Positions 16,368 through 25,185 of a stretch of 64,000 nucleotides of DNA are shown here, one piece after another; the first letter of the stretch is position 1, and each line of letters begins with the position of its first letter. Source of the stretch: Candidatus Aenigmatarchaeota archaeon (GTDB lineage Archaea; Aenigmatarchaeota; Aenigmatarchaeia; Aenigmatarchaeales; JACQIB01); NCBI GenBank assembly GCA_016198755.1, contig JACQIB010000002.1, forward strand, positions 59,004-123,003, in the 5' to 3' direction. The translations under genes and the position numbers were made by a program. The notes under the pieces were generated by a model, which searched no databases, was not told where the DNA came from, and saw nothing but the letters and a program-made list of their open reading frames with translations.

Positions 16368-17110
16368 TTTCTCACCTTTACTATTTCAGCTATTGCCCCA
16401 TAAACAGCTTTTCCAGCAATACTTGAATAGAGTTCATCCAATCCCGCGACTCCAATCGGAGTAAACTCAACAAAATCAATTGCACAAAGCTTTCCTGCCA
16501 GTGATTTTACAATTGAAATAAGCTCATTAAATCCCAGCCCTTCAGGCTCAGGATTTCCAACAGCAGGAAGCACAGAAGGATCAAGGCAATCAAAATCAAT
16601 GCTCAAGTAAATAGGGCCAGGCAGATTTTTAACTGCAGAGGCAGAAAGTATTTTTATTTTATTATTTTTAATAAAATTCCCCTCTTTTTTCGAAATAGTT
16701 CTTACCCCATGCAGAAAACAGTTCTTTGCCCCAAGAAATTCTGTCACCTTTCTAAAAACAGCATTATGTCCTTCTCCATCCTCACAGTCAGGATGCGCAT
16801 CCAGACTAAGGAATGTTCTGGGTTTTACAGCTTTAACACAGGGAAATGTTATTGAATGTTCCCCACCCAAAATTATTGGAAATTTCTTTGTTTCTGAGAG
16901 TTTATTTTGCACAATAGCTGAAAGTTCTATGCTATCCTTAGGATAGAAAACACCGAGATCATGAAAAAAAGCCTTTTCGTTCAGATCAACACCGGAAATA
17001 TTTGTTTCCAGTTTTCCAAAAGCAGTTTTAATCATTTCAGGTCCTAAAATACTACCTCTTCTAAATGTCTGAGTTTTATCATAACCAAGCCCTAATAATG
17101 AAAAATCCAT
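16364..17110 (-). CDS. Arginase/agmatinase-family ureohydrolase
   Basis: A 248-residue member of the ureohydrolase family. Manganese ligands are visible in GGEHS, DAHPDCED and SIDFDCLDP, with a later Glu in DFVEFTP. The family splits arginine, agmatine or formiminoglutamate; agmatinase (polyamine route) is the usual archaeal role, but substrate loops here are short. The stop overlaps the start of the mdh-like gene, so the two are co-translated. Confidence 0.9.
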   Translation of the reverse strand: MDFSLLGLGYDKTQTFRRGSILGPEMIKTAFGKLETNISGVDLNEKAFFHDLGVFYPKDSIELSAIVQNKLSETKKFPIILGGEHSITFPCVKAVKPRTFLSLDAHPDCEDGEGHNAVFRKVTEFLGAKNCFLHGVRTISKKEGNFIKNNKIKILSASAVKNLPGPIYLSIDFDCLDPSVLPAVGNPEPEGLGFNELISIVKSLAGKLCAIDFVEFTPIGVAGLDELYSSIAGKAVYGAIAEIVKVRK

Positions 17111-17159
17111 TGTATCACAAGCGTTTTAAATATAGGCTGCAGTATTTAATAGGTTTGTT

Positions 17160-17954
17160 ATGGCAATAATGAAAAGGTTGTTTGGTATAAAGAAATCTAA
17201 AATAGCTAGTAAACCTACTCCGAAGCCAAAATCTAAACCAAAGGCTAAAATAACGCACAAAACAGCCCCAAAAGCCAAAATAGTACATAAAAAGCCTTCT
17301 ATACCCAGTGTAAAAGTTGAAGTAAAGCAAGCAGCTCCTATATTAGAAGGTATTCCAGATGACAAGGCATTTGAAATGCTAAAAACATCCCATGTGCCAG
17401 TTGTTCCTTTCTTTTCAATTAAAAAAGAGTCTGATATAAAGGAAGCTTTGAAAAAGGTTGGAACTCCAGCCATACTAAAGGTTTATGGTGCGAAAATAGC
17501 CAACAGGACAGAAGTTGGAGGAGTTGTTTCCGTTTCATCCGAAGCTGAGGCAACAGAAGCTTTTAAAAAACTAATGAAAATAAAGGGTGCAGAAAAAGTT
17601 ATTGCACAGAAAGTTCTTACAGGAATAGAAATGATTCTCGGCACAAAATCTGACCAGCAGTTTGGAACAATTGTTTCAGTTGGGTTGGGTGGTGCCTATA
17701 AGGAAATAATAAAGGATGTTGCATTCCGCGTTGTACCTTTTTCAGATTCTGATGCAGAAGCAATGCTAAAAGAATTAAAAGGTTTTGAAGTTATTGCTAG
17801 TGCAGGCAACAAGATCAATGTTCAAAGCTTAAAGGACAATTTAGTTAAGCTCGGAAAGTTTGCAGTGGAAAACAAGCAGATAAAAAGCTCTACAATATTG
17901 TTTTTCTGCAATTCTGATGGGTGCTGGGCTTCTGACGTAGTACTTTCAAAATAA
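17160..17954 (+). CDS. Degenerate ADP-forming acyl-CoA synthetase, beta-like ATP-grasp
   Basis: A 264-residue protein. Residues 1-50 are a Lys/Pro/Ala-rich tail (KPTPKPKSKPKAK). The rest aligns with the ATP-grasp beta subunit of acetyl-CoA synthetase (ADP-forming): PAILKVYGAKIANRTEVGGV, FGTIVSVGLGGAYKEIIKDV, and a final strand. In known enzymes the first stretch reads IIHKSDAGGV with the phospho-His; here His is absent. The nucleotide/metal motif DINP near the end is replaced by FFCNSDGC. It is therefore probably not a normal kinase or ligase. Confidence 0.85.
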   Translation: MAIMKRLFGIKKSKIASKPTPKPKSKPKAKITHKTAPKAKIVHKKPSIPSVKVEVKQAAPILEGIPDDKAFEMLKTSHVPVVPFFSIKKESDIKEALKKVGTPAILKVYGAKIANRTEVGGVVSVSSEAEATEAFKKLMKIKGAEKVIAQKVLTGIEMILGTKSDQQFGTIVSVGLGGAYKEIIKDVAFRVVPFSDSDAEAMLKELKGFEVIASAGNKINVQSLKDNLVKLGKFAVENKQIKSSTILFFCNSDGCWASDVVLSK

Positions 17955-17956
17955 AT

Positions 17957-18169
17957 TTACTGGAAATCCCAGAACTTTTTTTCAAATCCATCAGGCACTA
18001 TACCCAATTCTTCAGAATCTTCCTGCATTTCCCCCTCGCAATTTTGGCAGATTTCATCTGTAACAAGATTTATCCTGAATTTTCCCATATAGGATGCAAA
18101 AACAATTGTTGTTTCTTTCAAAAGAAGCGGATTGTAGAATTGTTGCAGCGGAAAAAGTTCTTTTTGCAT
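17957..18169 (-). CDS. Small unknown protein with Cys pair
   Basis: A 70-residue acidic protein with one C-x2-C (ICQNCEGE) and no recognised family. The start at 18169 is chosen because GTTATAAATG lies about 27 nt upstream, giving a leaderless mRNA; the longer frame to 18193 would contain part of the promoter. It lies between the two acyl-CoA synthetase-like genes but on the opposite strand. Confidence 0.55.
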   Translation of the reverse strand: MQKELFPLQQFYNPLLLKETTIVFASYMGKFRINLVTDEICQNCEGEMQEDSEELGIVPDGFEKKFWDFQ

Positions 18170-18226
18170 AAAGGTATTGTGCTGAAAAAGCATTTATAAC
18201 AGCAAAAACAGGATAAAGTAATTTCT

Positions 18227-18263
18227 GTGCAGTAGGAAATCGCGCATTTTTATTCTACCGCAC
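18227..18263 (+). other. Imperfect hairpin upstream of the dolichol kinase-like gene
   Basis: GTGCAGTAG (18227-18235) can pair with CTACCGCAC (18255-18263) with one A.C mismatch and a 19-nt loop. It ends 13 nt before the ATG at 18277 and could be a 5'-leader structure or a protein-binding site. Nothing else identifies it. Confidence 0.35.
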
Positions 18264-18276
18264 CGAAAAGCTTCAC

Positions 18277-18858
18277 ATGAAAGCAGAATTATTTCTGGAA
18301 TTGCGCAGGCAGGCTGTACATGCCTTTGGAATAGTTGTTGCAATCGGTGTTATGTTCCTTCCACAGGAGGTGTATATAGGAGGGCTTGAATCTGTTCTGA
18401 TATTTTTTGTTTTGCTGTCCGTTTACAAGGCAGGCAAGTTTGTATTCATAGGCAGAATTGGAAAATTATTTCTATTGTTTGCAAAAAAGTTTGAGCGCCC
18501 AGGAGAACTGTTGCTGAGAGGTCCAATAATGTTCTTTGCTGGCGCAACAATAACAGCAATAATTTTTCCGAGTGCTGTTGCAGCAGCCGGAATAGCTGTT
18601 TTAGCACTGGGTGATTCAGCTTCCACTATTATTGGAAAAACTTATGGAAAGCATAAAATTCCATGGGAAGGAAACAGAAGCTGGGAAGGCAGCATAGCTT
18701 TCTTCATTTTTGCATTAGCAGCCTGTTTACTCTTCCAAATTCCAGTGCAAAAAGCATTTGCAGCAGCTGTGCTCTCAGCAATTATTGAGACAATCCCAAT
18801 ATTAGATGATAACCTAACAGTTCCAATAGCTGCTGCTGCAGCAATCCAACTCTTCTAA
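18277..18858 (+). CDS. Dolichol kinase / CTP-dependent lipid kinase family protein
   Basis: A 193-residue membrane protein with about five to six segments and the family signature LALGDSASTIIGKTYGKHKI followed by NRSWEGSIAFF, as in SEC59/dolichol kinase and related CTP transferases. RRQAVHAFG at the N-terminus is also typical. It probably phosphorylates a polyprenol-type lipid using CTP, for glycan carrier or membrane lipid supply. Confidence 0.88.
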   Translation: MKAELFLELRRQAVHAFGIVVAIGVMFLPQEVYIGGLESVLIFFVLLSVYKAGKFVFIGRIGKLFLLFAKKFERPGELLLRGPIMFFAGATITAIIFPSAVAAAGIAVLALGDSASTIIGKTYGKHKIPWEGNRSWEGSIAFFIFALAACLLFQIPVQKAFAAAVLSAIIETIPILDDNLTVPIAAAAAIQLF

Positions 18859-18907
18859 AGGCAAAAATATATAACACTTAAATAGAAGACCCGCCCATAG
18901 ATTTCTC

Positions 18908-20224
18908 ATGCATGAGCTTGAGAACTTTTTCAATCCAACTTCAGTGGCTGTTATAGGTGCCAGCCATACACCAGGCAAGGTAGGCTATGTTATAGTTGAT
19001 AGCCTTAAAAGCTCTTTTCATGGTAAAATATACCCTATAAACCCTTCTGTTACAGAAATATTGGGTTTACCGGCGTATACATCTGTAAATAACGTTACAG
19101 AGCCAATAGACCTAGCTATAATAGCTGTGCCGGCAGAAACTGTAAATTCTGTTTTAGAAGAGGTTATACAGCACAAAATTAAGTCTGTAATTATAGTTTC
19201 AAGCGGTTTTACAGGCGTTGAAGATAAAGAAAGGTATAAAACACTTGAAAATCTTATTAAGAAGTCAAAAATCCGAGTTATAGGACCTAGCTCCTTGGGG
19301 ACCTTTACAAGTAAGCTAGATATGTTCTTTCTGCCAAGAGAAAGGTTCAAAAGACCTCCTGAAGGTTATATAAGCTTTATAAGCCAGTCCGGATCCGTAG
19401 GAGCAATGCTTTTAGACCTTATTTCTTCAGAAGGTGTTGGTATAAGCAAATTTGCTTCTTTTGGAAGCAGAAGTGATGTGTCTGAAATAGAGCTTTTAGA
19501 CTATTTAGGAAAGGATTTGCAGACCCGTTGTATAGCTCTGTATATAGAATCCCTGAAAGATGGAAAAGCTTTTATTGAAGTTGCAAAGAAAGTTGTAAAG
19601 ACAAAGCCTATTGTTGCACTCAAAGGAGGAAAGGACAGTGCAGAAATATATTCTGCTGCTTTCAAACAAGCCGGAATTATTGAAGCAAAAACAACTGAGG
19701 AATTATTTGATTTTGCAAAGGTTCTTGCAAATCAGCCGCTTCCAGCCTCAAAGAAAATAGCTATTGTAACAGAAGGGAGTGGATTGGGTGTTATTGCTGC
19801 AAATTCTCTTGTTTCCCTTGGGCTTGAGATTGCAGAATTTTCAAAAGAAACAGTAAAACCATTTAAAAATTTAGGATTTACAACACTTCCAAATCCTGTG
19901 GATTTGGGTGGAGAAAGCAATGTTGAGCGCTACCAGAAGGCGTTAGATGCGGTTTTCAAAGACAAGGCTGTCGCAGGAGTTATTTGCATACCTCTTTTCC
20001 AAACACCTTCAATTGAAGATAGTATTGTTGATATTTTAAGAGACTGTAAAATATATGGAAAGCCTCTTATTGTTTGTGCAGCAGGCGGGGAGCACACACA
20101 GAAACTCTCAAGAAAACTGGAAGCTGTTGGTATTCCTGTTTATCAGACTCCTGAAAGGGCAGCAAAAGCAATGTCCATCCTTTCTAAACAGCCTGTACAG
20201 GTTCCAGCTAAAGCCAAAAAGTAA
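18908..20224 (+). CDS. Degenerate ADP-forming acyl-CoA synthetase, alpha-like
   Basis: A 438-residue protein aligning along its length with the alpha subunit of acetyl-CoA synthetase (ADP-forming): CoA-binding Rossmann start (SVAVIGASHTPGKVGY), SSGFTGVED, SQSGSVGAML, and the second ligase domain (IAIVTEGSGLGVIAANSL, NPVDLGGES). Known enzymes have ...SHTGSLAG... with the phospho-His after the GRS/GKS turn; here KGGKDSAEIYSAAFKQAG runs straight on, so about 16 residues including the His are deleted. GPNxxG has become GPSSLG. Catalysis by the usual route looks impossible. Confidence 0.88.
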   Translation: MHELENFFNPTSVAVIGASHTPGKVGYVIVDSLKSSFHGKIYPINPSVTEILGLPAYTSVNNVTEPIDLAIIAVPAETVNSVLEEVIQHKIKSVIIVSSGFTGVEDKERYKTLENLIKKSKIRVIGPSSLGTFTSKLDMFFLPRERFKRPPEGYISFISQSGSVGAMLLDLISSEGVGISKFASFGSRSDVSEIELLDYLGKDLQTRCIALYIESLKDGKAFIEVAKKVVKTKPIVALKGGKDSAEIYSAAFKQAGIIEAKTTEELFDFAKVLANQPLPASKKIAIVTEGSGLGVIAANSLVSLGLEIAEFSKETVKPFKNLGFTTLPNPVDLGGESNVERYQKALDAVFKDKAVAGVICIPLFQTPSIEDSIVDILRDCKIYGKPLIVCAAGGEHTQKLSRKLEAVGIPVYQTPERAAKAMSILSKQPVQVPAKAKK

Positions 20225-20287
20225 GTTCTGCAAAAAGCGAACCCTTAAGTGAAAGAGTTATATACCAGTTTTTTTGAAAGAGAACGA

Positions 20288-21583
20288 ATGCTCCGCTCCA
20301 CATTTTTTGTTTTATTCTCCTCTTTGCTTCTTTTCCCAGCAGTTGTGCAGGCTGTTGTTATAAGTGAAATAATGTATGCTCCCTCAGGTGATTATGGCCC
20401 GTTTTACAATGAATGGGTAGAACTTTACAATCCCTCTGATTCTGAGGAACAGTTAGGAAACTGGATACTTAACGGAACAATAAGCTCTACTTTTATTTTT
20501 CCTAACAATACAAACCTCCCAGCAAAAGGATTTATTATTATATCAAAGAACCTTACCCGCTTTAATGAAGTTTACAGTGCAAGCTGCGAAAAGCTTATAG
20601 ATAATTTTTCTCTGGGAAACAACGGAGACTGGATAGATATATACAGTTTTTCAAACAACTCTTACAAATCCGAGGCTTCAGTAAACTATAAACCTGAATG
20701 GGGAGGCAACAGGACAAACCGTTCTTTGGAAAAGAACAGCACAGGCTATTTTGAAAGCTCTGTTTTAGGCGGAACTCCCTGCTACCAGAACAGCATTATT
20801 CTAACCACAACAACATCTACTACAAACACGGGTTTAACCACAACAACTATTCCCAGCCAAACAACTACTTCCATAAGAGAAACAACAACTACAACTCTTT
20901 CTATACAGGATCAGCAGGATTTTTCAGGCCAGCAGCAAACCTTTGGCAGATGGAAATTTTCCTCTTCTGAGTTTGATAAAGCAGTATTCGGGGATAACAA
21001 AACAATAAGCGGGAGCTTTTACTCTGGTGACGGAAGGTTTGTAAAGCTCTCTTTCGTTTCCTATATTTTCAAGCCAGACTGGATTTCTATTGATAGTAAA
21101 GGCAAAATACTCAGGAGCAACCTTGCAGAAGCTGATACAGCCCAAGTTTTTGAAATGGTTGGCAGAAATGAAACTCTTAATTTTTCTATCCCACTTTTCC
21201 TGTATGAAAACTGCAACTACATATACCCTCCAGGTGAGTATACAGCAAGAGTAAGAGCTTACGAGTATAACAGAACAAGAGATTGGAACCCTGTTGCATG
21301 GAAGGATTTTCCTGTTCTAATAGGAGACAATCCATCCTGCTCAGAGGAGAGGGGCAATATAACAGGAACACCCTTTGCTAAAGAGCAAAATAGAGCCAGT
21401 GGAGCAACAGGATTCTCAATTTTTCCAATAAAAGACTATAATGTGGTAATAGCAGGTGCTGTTATTCTGGTTTCAGCTCTTTTGCTAAAATATAGGAAAA
21501 AATTCACACAGCAACAGTATCGTTCAGGAACTTCTGAAGCAAAATTTCCGCAAGCCCAGAATATTCTCCCCACAACTTTTTAG
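20288..21583 (+). CDS. Lamin-tail domain surface protein, Thr-rich, C-terminal anchor
   Basis: A 431-residue secreted protein. A signal peptide (FFVLFSSLLLFPAVVQA) is followed by a lamin-tail (LTD) domain with ISEIMYAPSG, NEWVELYNPSD and NWILNGT. Then comes a Thr-rich spacer, a second beta-rich domain, and a membrane segment near residue 395 (YNVVIAGAVILVSALLLKY) with a basic tail. ATG 20288 is chosen because GTTATATACC lies about 26 nt upstream. Its last 80 nt overlap the convergent glycosylase gene. Confidence 0.82.
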   Translation: MLRSTFFVLFSSLLLFPAVVQAVVISEIMYAPSGDYGPFYNEWVELYNPSDSEEQLGNWILNGTISSTFIFPNNTNLPAKGFIIISKNLTRFNEVYSASCEKLIDNFSLGNNGDWIDIYSFSNNSYKSEASVNYKPEWGGNRTNRSLEKNSTGYFESSVLGGTPCYQNSIILTTTTSTTNTGLTTTTIPSQTTTSIRETTTTTLSIQDQQDFSGQQQTFGRWKFSSSEFDKAVFGDNKTISGSFYSGDGRFVKLSFVSYIFKPDWISIDSKGKILRSNLAEADTAQVFEMVGRNETLNFSIPLFLYENCNYIYPPGEYTARVRAYEYNRTRDWNPVAWKDFPVLIGDNPSCSEERGNITGTPFAKEQNRASGATGFSIFPIKDYNVVIAGAVILVSALLLKYRKKFTQQQYRSGTSEAKFPQAQNILPTTF

Positions 21584-22286
21584 CTTCTTCCTTTCCAGAT
21601 TTGTTATCAGCCCTAACTTTATAGTGTTCCCTTAAAATCCTTTCAGTTAGAGTATCCCAATAAAATCCTGAAAAGTCCCTTCTCTGAAAAATGTTAAACA
21701 ATGCAGCACTATACTTTCCAACACCCTTTATTTTTGTCAGCTCTCGTGGTATAGCTCCAGACAGGAAAATTTTTGCCAGCCCGACAATAAAAGGAGCCTT
21801 ATACCCGAGTTTTAGTTTCCTGAGTTTTTCCTGATCCAGATAGTTTTCAGGCACAAAATTCAGTTCTGCGCAAAGCTTTTGCATTGTTTGCAAATAGTTC
21901 CTGAAAGAGTTATTCTGGGAAACAATAGCCCCTACAAGAGCCTCAAAATCAGAGAAAGCTGAAACCATTCTAGTTCCCTTTATCCTTGGCAGCAATTTAT
22001 TAAGAACTATATCCTGCCTGCAAAGTTCATAGAACCTTCCCATGTTTTCATTTACTCCAAGACAGAATGCAACCCTTTCCTTAACAATTTTTTCCTCTTC
22101 CTTTGAAAGTTTTCTATCCACATTAACAGTTAATTTTCCATCTTTTTGTGAAAACCCCAGTTTCGCAGGCTTTCCATTTATAAAAACAACTCTGCTGGGT
22201 TCAGGAGAGTAGAAAAAGTAAAACGGCTTTCCCTGCAGTATTTTTAGAAAATCAAAATCTTCCTGAACATTAAACTCTAATTTCAT
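21504..22286 (-). CDS. HhH-GPD DNA glycosylase
   Basis: A 260-residue base-excision protein of the AlkA/OGG1 superfamily. The N-terminal beta domain (about 75 residues) is followed by the helical HhH core: FEALVGAIVSQNNSFRNYL, then the hairpin KIKGVGKYSAALF and the catalytic Asp in FYWDTLTERIL. The damaged base recognised is not certain (AlkA- or OGG-like). The start at 22286 is 27 nt from a TTTAAA shared with the divergent Lhr gene; the longer frame would run through that promoter and into lhr. Confidence 0.85.
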   Translation of the reverse strand: MKLEFNVQEDFDFLKILQGKPFYFFYSPEPSRVVFINGKPAKLGFSQKDGKLTVNVDRKLSKEEEKIVKERVAFCLGVNENMGRFYELCRQDIVLNKLLPRIKGTRMVSAFSDFEALVGAIVSQNNSFRNYLQTMQKLCAELNFVPENYLDQEKLRKLKLGYKAPFIVGLAKIFLSGAIPRELTKIKGVGKYSAALFNIFQRRDFSGFYWDTLTERILREHYKVRADNKSGKEEAKKLWGEYSGLAEILLQKFLNDTVAV

Positions 22287-22310
22287 ACCATATGCTTTGC
22301 AAACTAAATG

Positions 22311-22316
22311 TTTAAA
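22311..22316. promoter_or_regulatory. Shared TATA core, DNA glycosylase / lhr
   Basis: TTTAAA is the only TATA-like core in the 58-bp gap between the glycosylase ATG (22286, 27.5 nt from its centre) and the lhr GTG (22345, 31.5 nt). It could direct transcription both ways. Confidence 0.55.
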
Positions 22317-22344
22317 AGGGTTGGGTTTGCAGTCTGATACAGAA

Positions 22345-25137
22345 GTGTTGGAAGTGGTTAGTGTATTCACCTTACTTAATAATAGGGTAAAAGAGCTAGC
22401 CGTATCTAGATTTTCTGCACCCACTGAAATACAAAAAAATGCTATTCCGCTTGTTTTAGAGGGTAAAAACGTGCTTGTTATAGCCCAGACAGGCTCTGGC
22501 AAAACAGAAAGCCTTATGCTACCTGTTTTCAGCAAAATGCTTGAGCTTGAGAAAATGCCAATAACAACCCTTTACATAACACCTCTCAGAGCACTGAACA
22601 GGAACATGTTCGAAAGGCTTATTTGGTGGTGCAATTCTTTGGGTTTTGAAGCTTCTGTTCGTCACGGAGATACAACCCAGTCAGAAAGAAAGCTCCAGAC
22701 AGAATACCCCCCAGACCTTCTGATAACAACTCCGGAGCAGCTAAATTCAATGATTTTAGGAAAAAGGCTCAGGGAATTCATGAAAAACATAAAGTTTATT
22801 GTTGTGGATGAAGTACATGAGTTAATAGACAGCAAGCGCGGAGTTCAACTGGCTGTTGTTCTTGAAAGAATAAAAGAACTCTGCGGAAAACCCCAGATTT
22901 TAGCTCTCTCAGCTACAGTTGGAAGTCCTGAAGAAGCTGCAAAGTTTATTGGCTGCAGCTCCGTTGTTTCCTCAACTGAAGCAAAATTACTTAATATAAA
23001 AGTTGAAGCTCCGACTCCTGGAGCTGAGGACAAAATACTTGCTGAAAAAGTGTTTATAGGGGATAGTATTGCAGCAAGACTGAGAAGAATAGCAGAGCTG
23101 ACAAAAACCCATCACTCAGTCTTAACTTTTACAAATACAAGGGAAGCTGCTGAAGTCCTCTCTTCCAGATTAAGGTTATTTGAAACAGGACAGAAGCATG
23201 AAGTTCACCATTCCTCCCTCTCGAAAGAAGTAAGAGTTAAGGTAGAAAAAGATTTCAAAGAAGAGGTTTTGAAAAGCATTATATGCACAAGCAGCCTCCA
23301 GCTTGGGATAGATATAGGCAGCATAGACCTTGTTATACAATATCAAAGCCCAAGAGAAGTAACACAGCTAACACAGAGGATTGGCAGGGCAGGGCATTCC
23401 ATTGAAAAGGTTTCTGAGGGCATTATAATATCAGGTGAAGGAGACGATCTCTTTGAATCCACTGTTATAGCAAGGAAGGCTCTGGCAGGCGAACTGGAAC
23501 CAATAAGGTTTTATGAAAATTGTTTTGATGTTTTAACACACCAACTTGTGGGTATAGCTTCTGAAACCTATGGAATTGACATAAAAAAGGCATTATCAAT
23601 TATACAGAGAGCCTATCCATACAGGAACCTTTCAGAAAAAGATTTTTCAGAGCTGATAAAGTTTCTTGAAACAATACATATTCTCTGGAGCAGCAGTGGT
23701 TTGCATAGAGGAAGAAAAGCCCTGCAATATTATTTTGAAAATCTTTCAGTTATACCAGACAACAAATCCTACAAAGTTATAGATATGGCTGCCAACAGCC
23801 CTGTAGGTAGTTTGGACGAGGCATTTGTTGCAGAGCACTGTTTACCCGGAGCAACTTTTATCTTCAAAGGCAGGCCATGGGCTGTTATTTCAGTTGAAAA
23901 GGATAAAGTTTTTGCCCAAGCTTCAGCAGATATAGAATCTTCTGTTCCAGCATGGCAGGGAGAGCTTATTCCAGTTCCTTATTCAATTGCGCAGGAAGTT
24001 GCAGCTCTCAGAAAATTAATAGCAGACAATATTGAAAAGAAGAACTTGACAGAGCTTTTAAAGGAAAAATATCCTATCTCCAGTTCTGTAGCAGAGAAAA
24101 TGACTTCTATTATAAAAAAGCAGGTAAAATTCTTTATACCAGATGAGAAAACCCTTGTTTTTGAAACCTATGGGGACTTTACTGTTCTCCACTCACCATT
24201 TGGCTCTCTCGTTAATGAAACACTGAGCAGGTTTATTTCAGCCCTTATAGCAGCTGAAACAGGCTCTTCAGTTAATACAAAATCAGACCCTTATAGGATA
24301 GTTTTTTCCCAGATTCTACCGGAAGCTATAAAACGTGTTCTTCTCCAATACAAACCAGAGGATATTGGTATTATTCTGGAAAAATCCCTTGTAAACAGCA
24401 GTTTGTTCAAGCACAGGTTCCTGCATGTTGCAAAAAGGTTCGGTGCAGTCAGAAGAGATGCTTCCCTTGAAAAGATAAGTATGGACAGGATTATACGTGC
24501 TTTCGAAGGAACACCTGTAATAAAGGAAACTTTGCGTGAGCTTTTTATTGAAAAGCTTGATTTGTCAGGTGCAGAGTCTGTTCTGCGGGAGCTGCAGAAG
24601 GGAAAGCTAGAAATAAAAGAGTTTGCAGGATTGAGCCCGCTTGGGGAAGAGGGATTAAAATACGAGCTGCATGATATTGCAAAACCTGACAGGCCAGAAG
24701 CTGAGATAATGAGAATATTCAAGCAGCGTCTGCTTGGAACCAAACTCCGGTTGGTTTGTGTAAACTGCGGCAAATATTCTATTACAAAATTTGTAAAGGA
24801 TATAGATGAAGAGCCGCGCTGTTCCAAGTGCAAAAGCAAGCTGCTTGCAGCACTCAGCCCATATGAAACAGAAATGCAGAATATTGTGAAGAAGAGGCTT
24901 TCAGGAAAATCTTTAGTTGCAGATGAGCATAAAAGACTTGAGAGAGCCAAGAGATCTGCAGACATGGTAATTGTCTACGGAAAGAAAGCCTGCATTGCTT
25001 TAGCAGGGAGGGGAGTAGGTCCCCAAACAGCTTCGCGTATCCTTGCCAGAATGCACCGCACTGATCAGGAGTTTTACAAGGATATTTTAAAGGCTGAAAA
25101 GCAGTTCATAGAAACCAAAAAATTCTGGAGCACATGA
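22345..25137 (+). CDS. lhr: Lhr-type large superfamily 2 helicase
   Basis: A 930-residue DNA helicase of the Lhr family. Motif I AQTGSGKTES, motif II DEVH, motif III LSATVG and motif VI TQRIGRAGHS are intact. The Lhr winged-helix and barrel domains follow, and a four-Cys zinc finger near the end (CVNCGKYS, CSKCKSK). The family unwinds branched DNA and RNA:DNA hybrids in repair. Start is uncertain: GTG 22345 fits the TATA at 22311; GTG 22354 is an alternative. Confidence 0.93.
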   Translation: MLEVVSVFTLLNNRVKELAVSRFSAPTEIQKNAIPLVLEGKNVLVIAQTGSGKTESLMLPVFSKMLELEKMPITTLYITPLRALNRNMFERLIWWCNSLGFEASVRHGDTTQSERKLQTEYPPDLLITTPEQLNSMILGKRLREFMKNIKFIVVDEVHELIDSKRGVQLAVVLERIKELCGKPQILALSATVGSPEEAAKFIGCSSVVSSTEAKLLNIKVEAPTPGAEDKILAEKVFIGDSIAARLRRIAELTKTHHSVLTFTNTREAAEVLSSRLRLFETGQKHEVHHSSLSKEVRVKVEKDFKEEVLKSIICTSSLQLGIDIGSIDLVIQYQSPREVTQLTQRIGRAGHSIEKVSEGIIISGEGDDLFESTVIARKALAGELEPIRFYENCFDVLTHQLVGIASETYGIDIKKALSIIQRAYPYRNLSEKDFSELIKFLETIHILWSSSGLHRGRKALQYYFENLSVIPDNKSYKVIDMAANSPVGSLDEAFVAEHCLPGATFIFKGRPWAVISVEKDKVFAQASADIESSVPAWQGELIPVPYSIAQEVAALRKLIADNIEKKNLTELLKEKYPISSSVAEKMTSIIKKQVKFFIPDEKTLVFETYGDFTVLHSPFGSLVNETLSRFISALIAAETGSSVNTKSDPYRIVFSQILPEAIKRVLLQYKPEDIGIILEKSLVNSSLFKHRFLHVAKRFGAVRRDASLEKISMDRIIRAFEGTPVIKETLRELFIEKLDLSGAESVLRELQKGKLEIKEFAGLSPLGEEGLKYELHDIAKPDRPEAEIMRIFKQRLLGTKLRLVCVNCGKYSITKFVKDIDEEPRCSKCKSKLLAALSPYETEMQNIVKKRLSGKSLVADEHKRLERAKRSADMVIVYGKKACIALAGRGVGPQTASRILARMHRTDQEFYKDILKAEKQFIETKKFWST

Positions 25138-25185
25138 CAAATCTATATAAATTATAGTCTTGCGTATTATACACGGAGATTAAGA

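Noticed and set aside
17111..17159. A further shared symmetric TATA between the arginase-like and beta-like genes
   Set aside because: The gap is 49 bp, but the two AT-rich cores are off-centre (about 17 and 36 nt from the arginase ATG), so one box for both does not fit.
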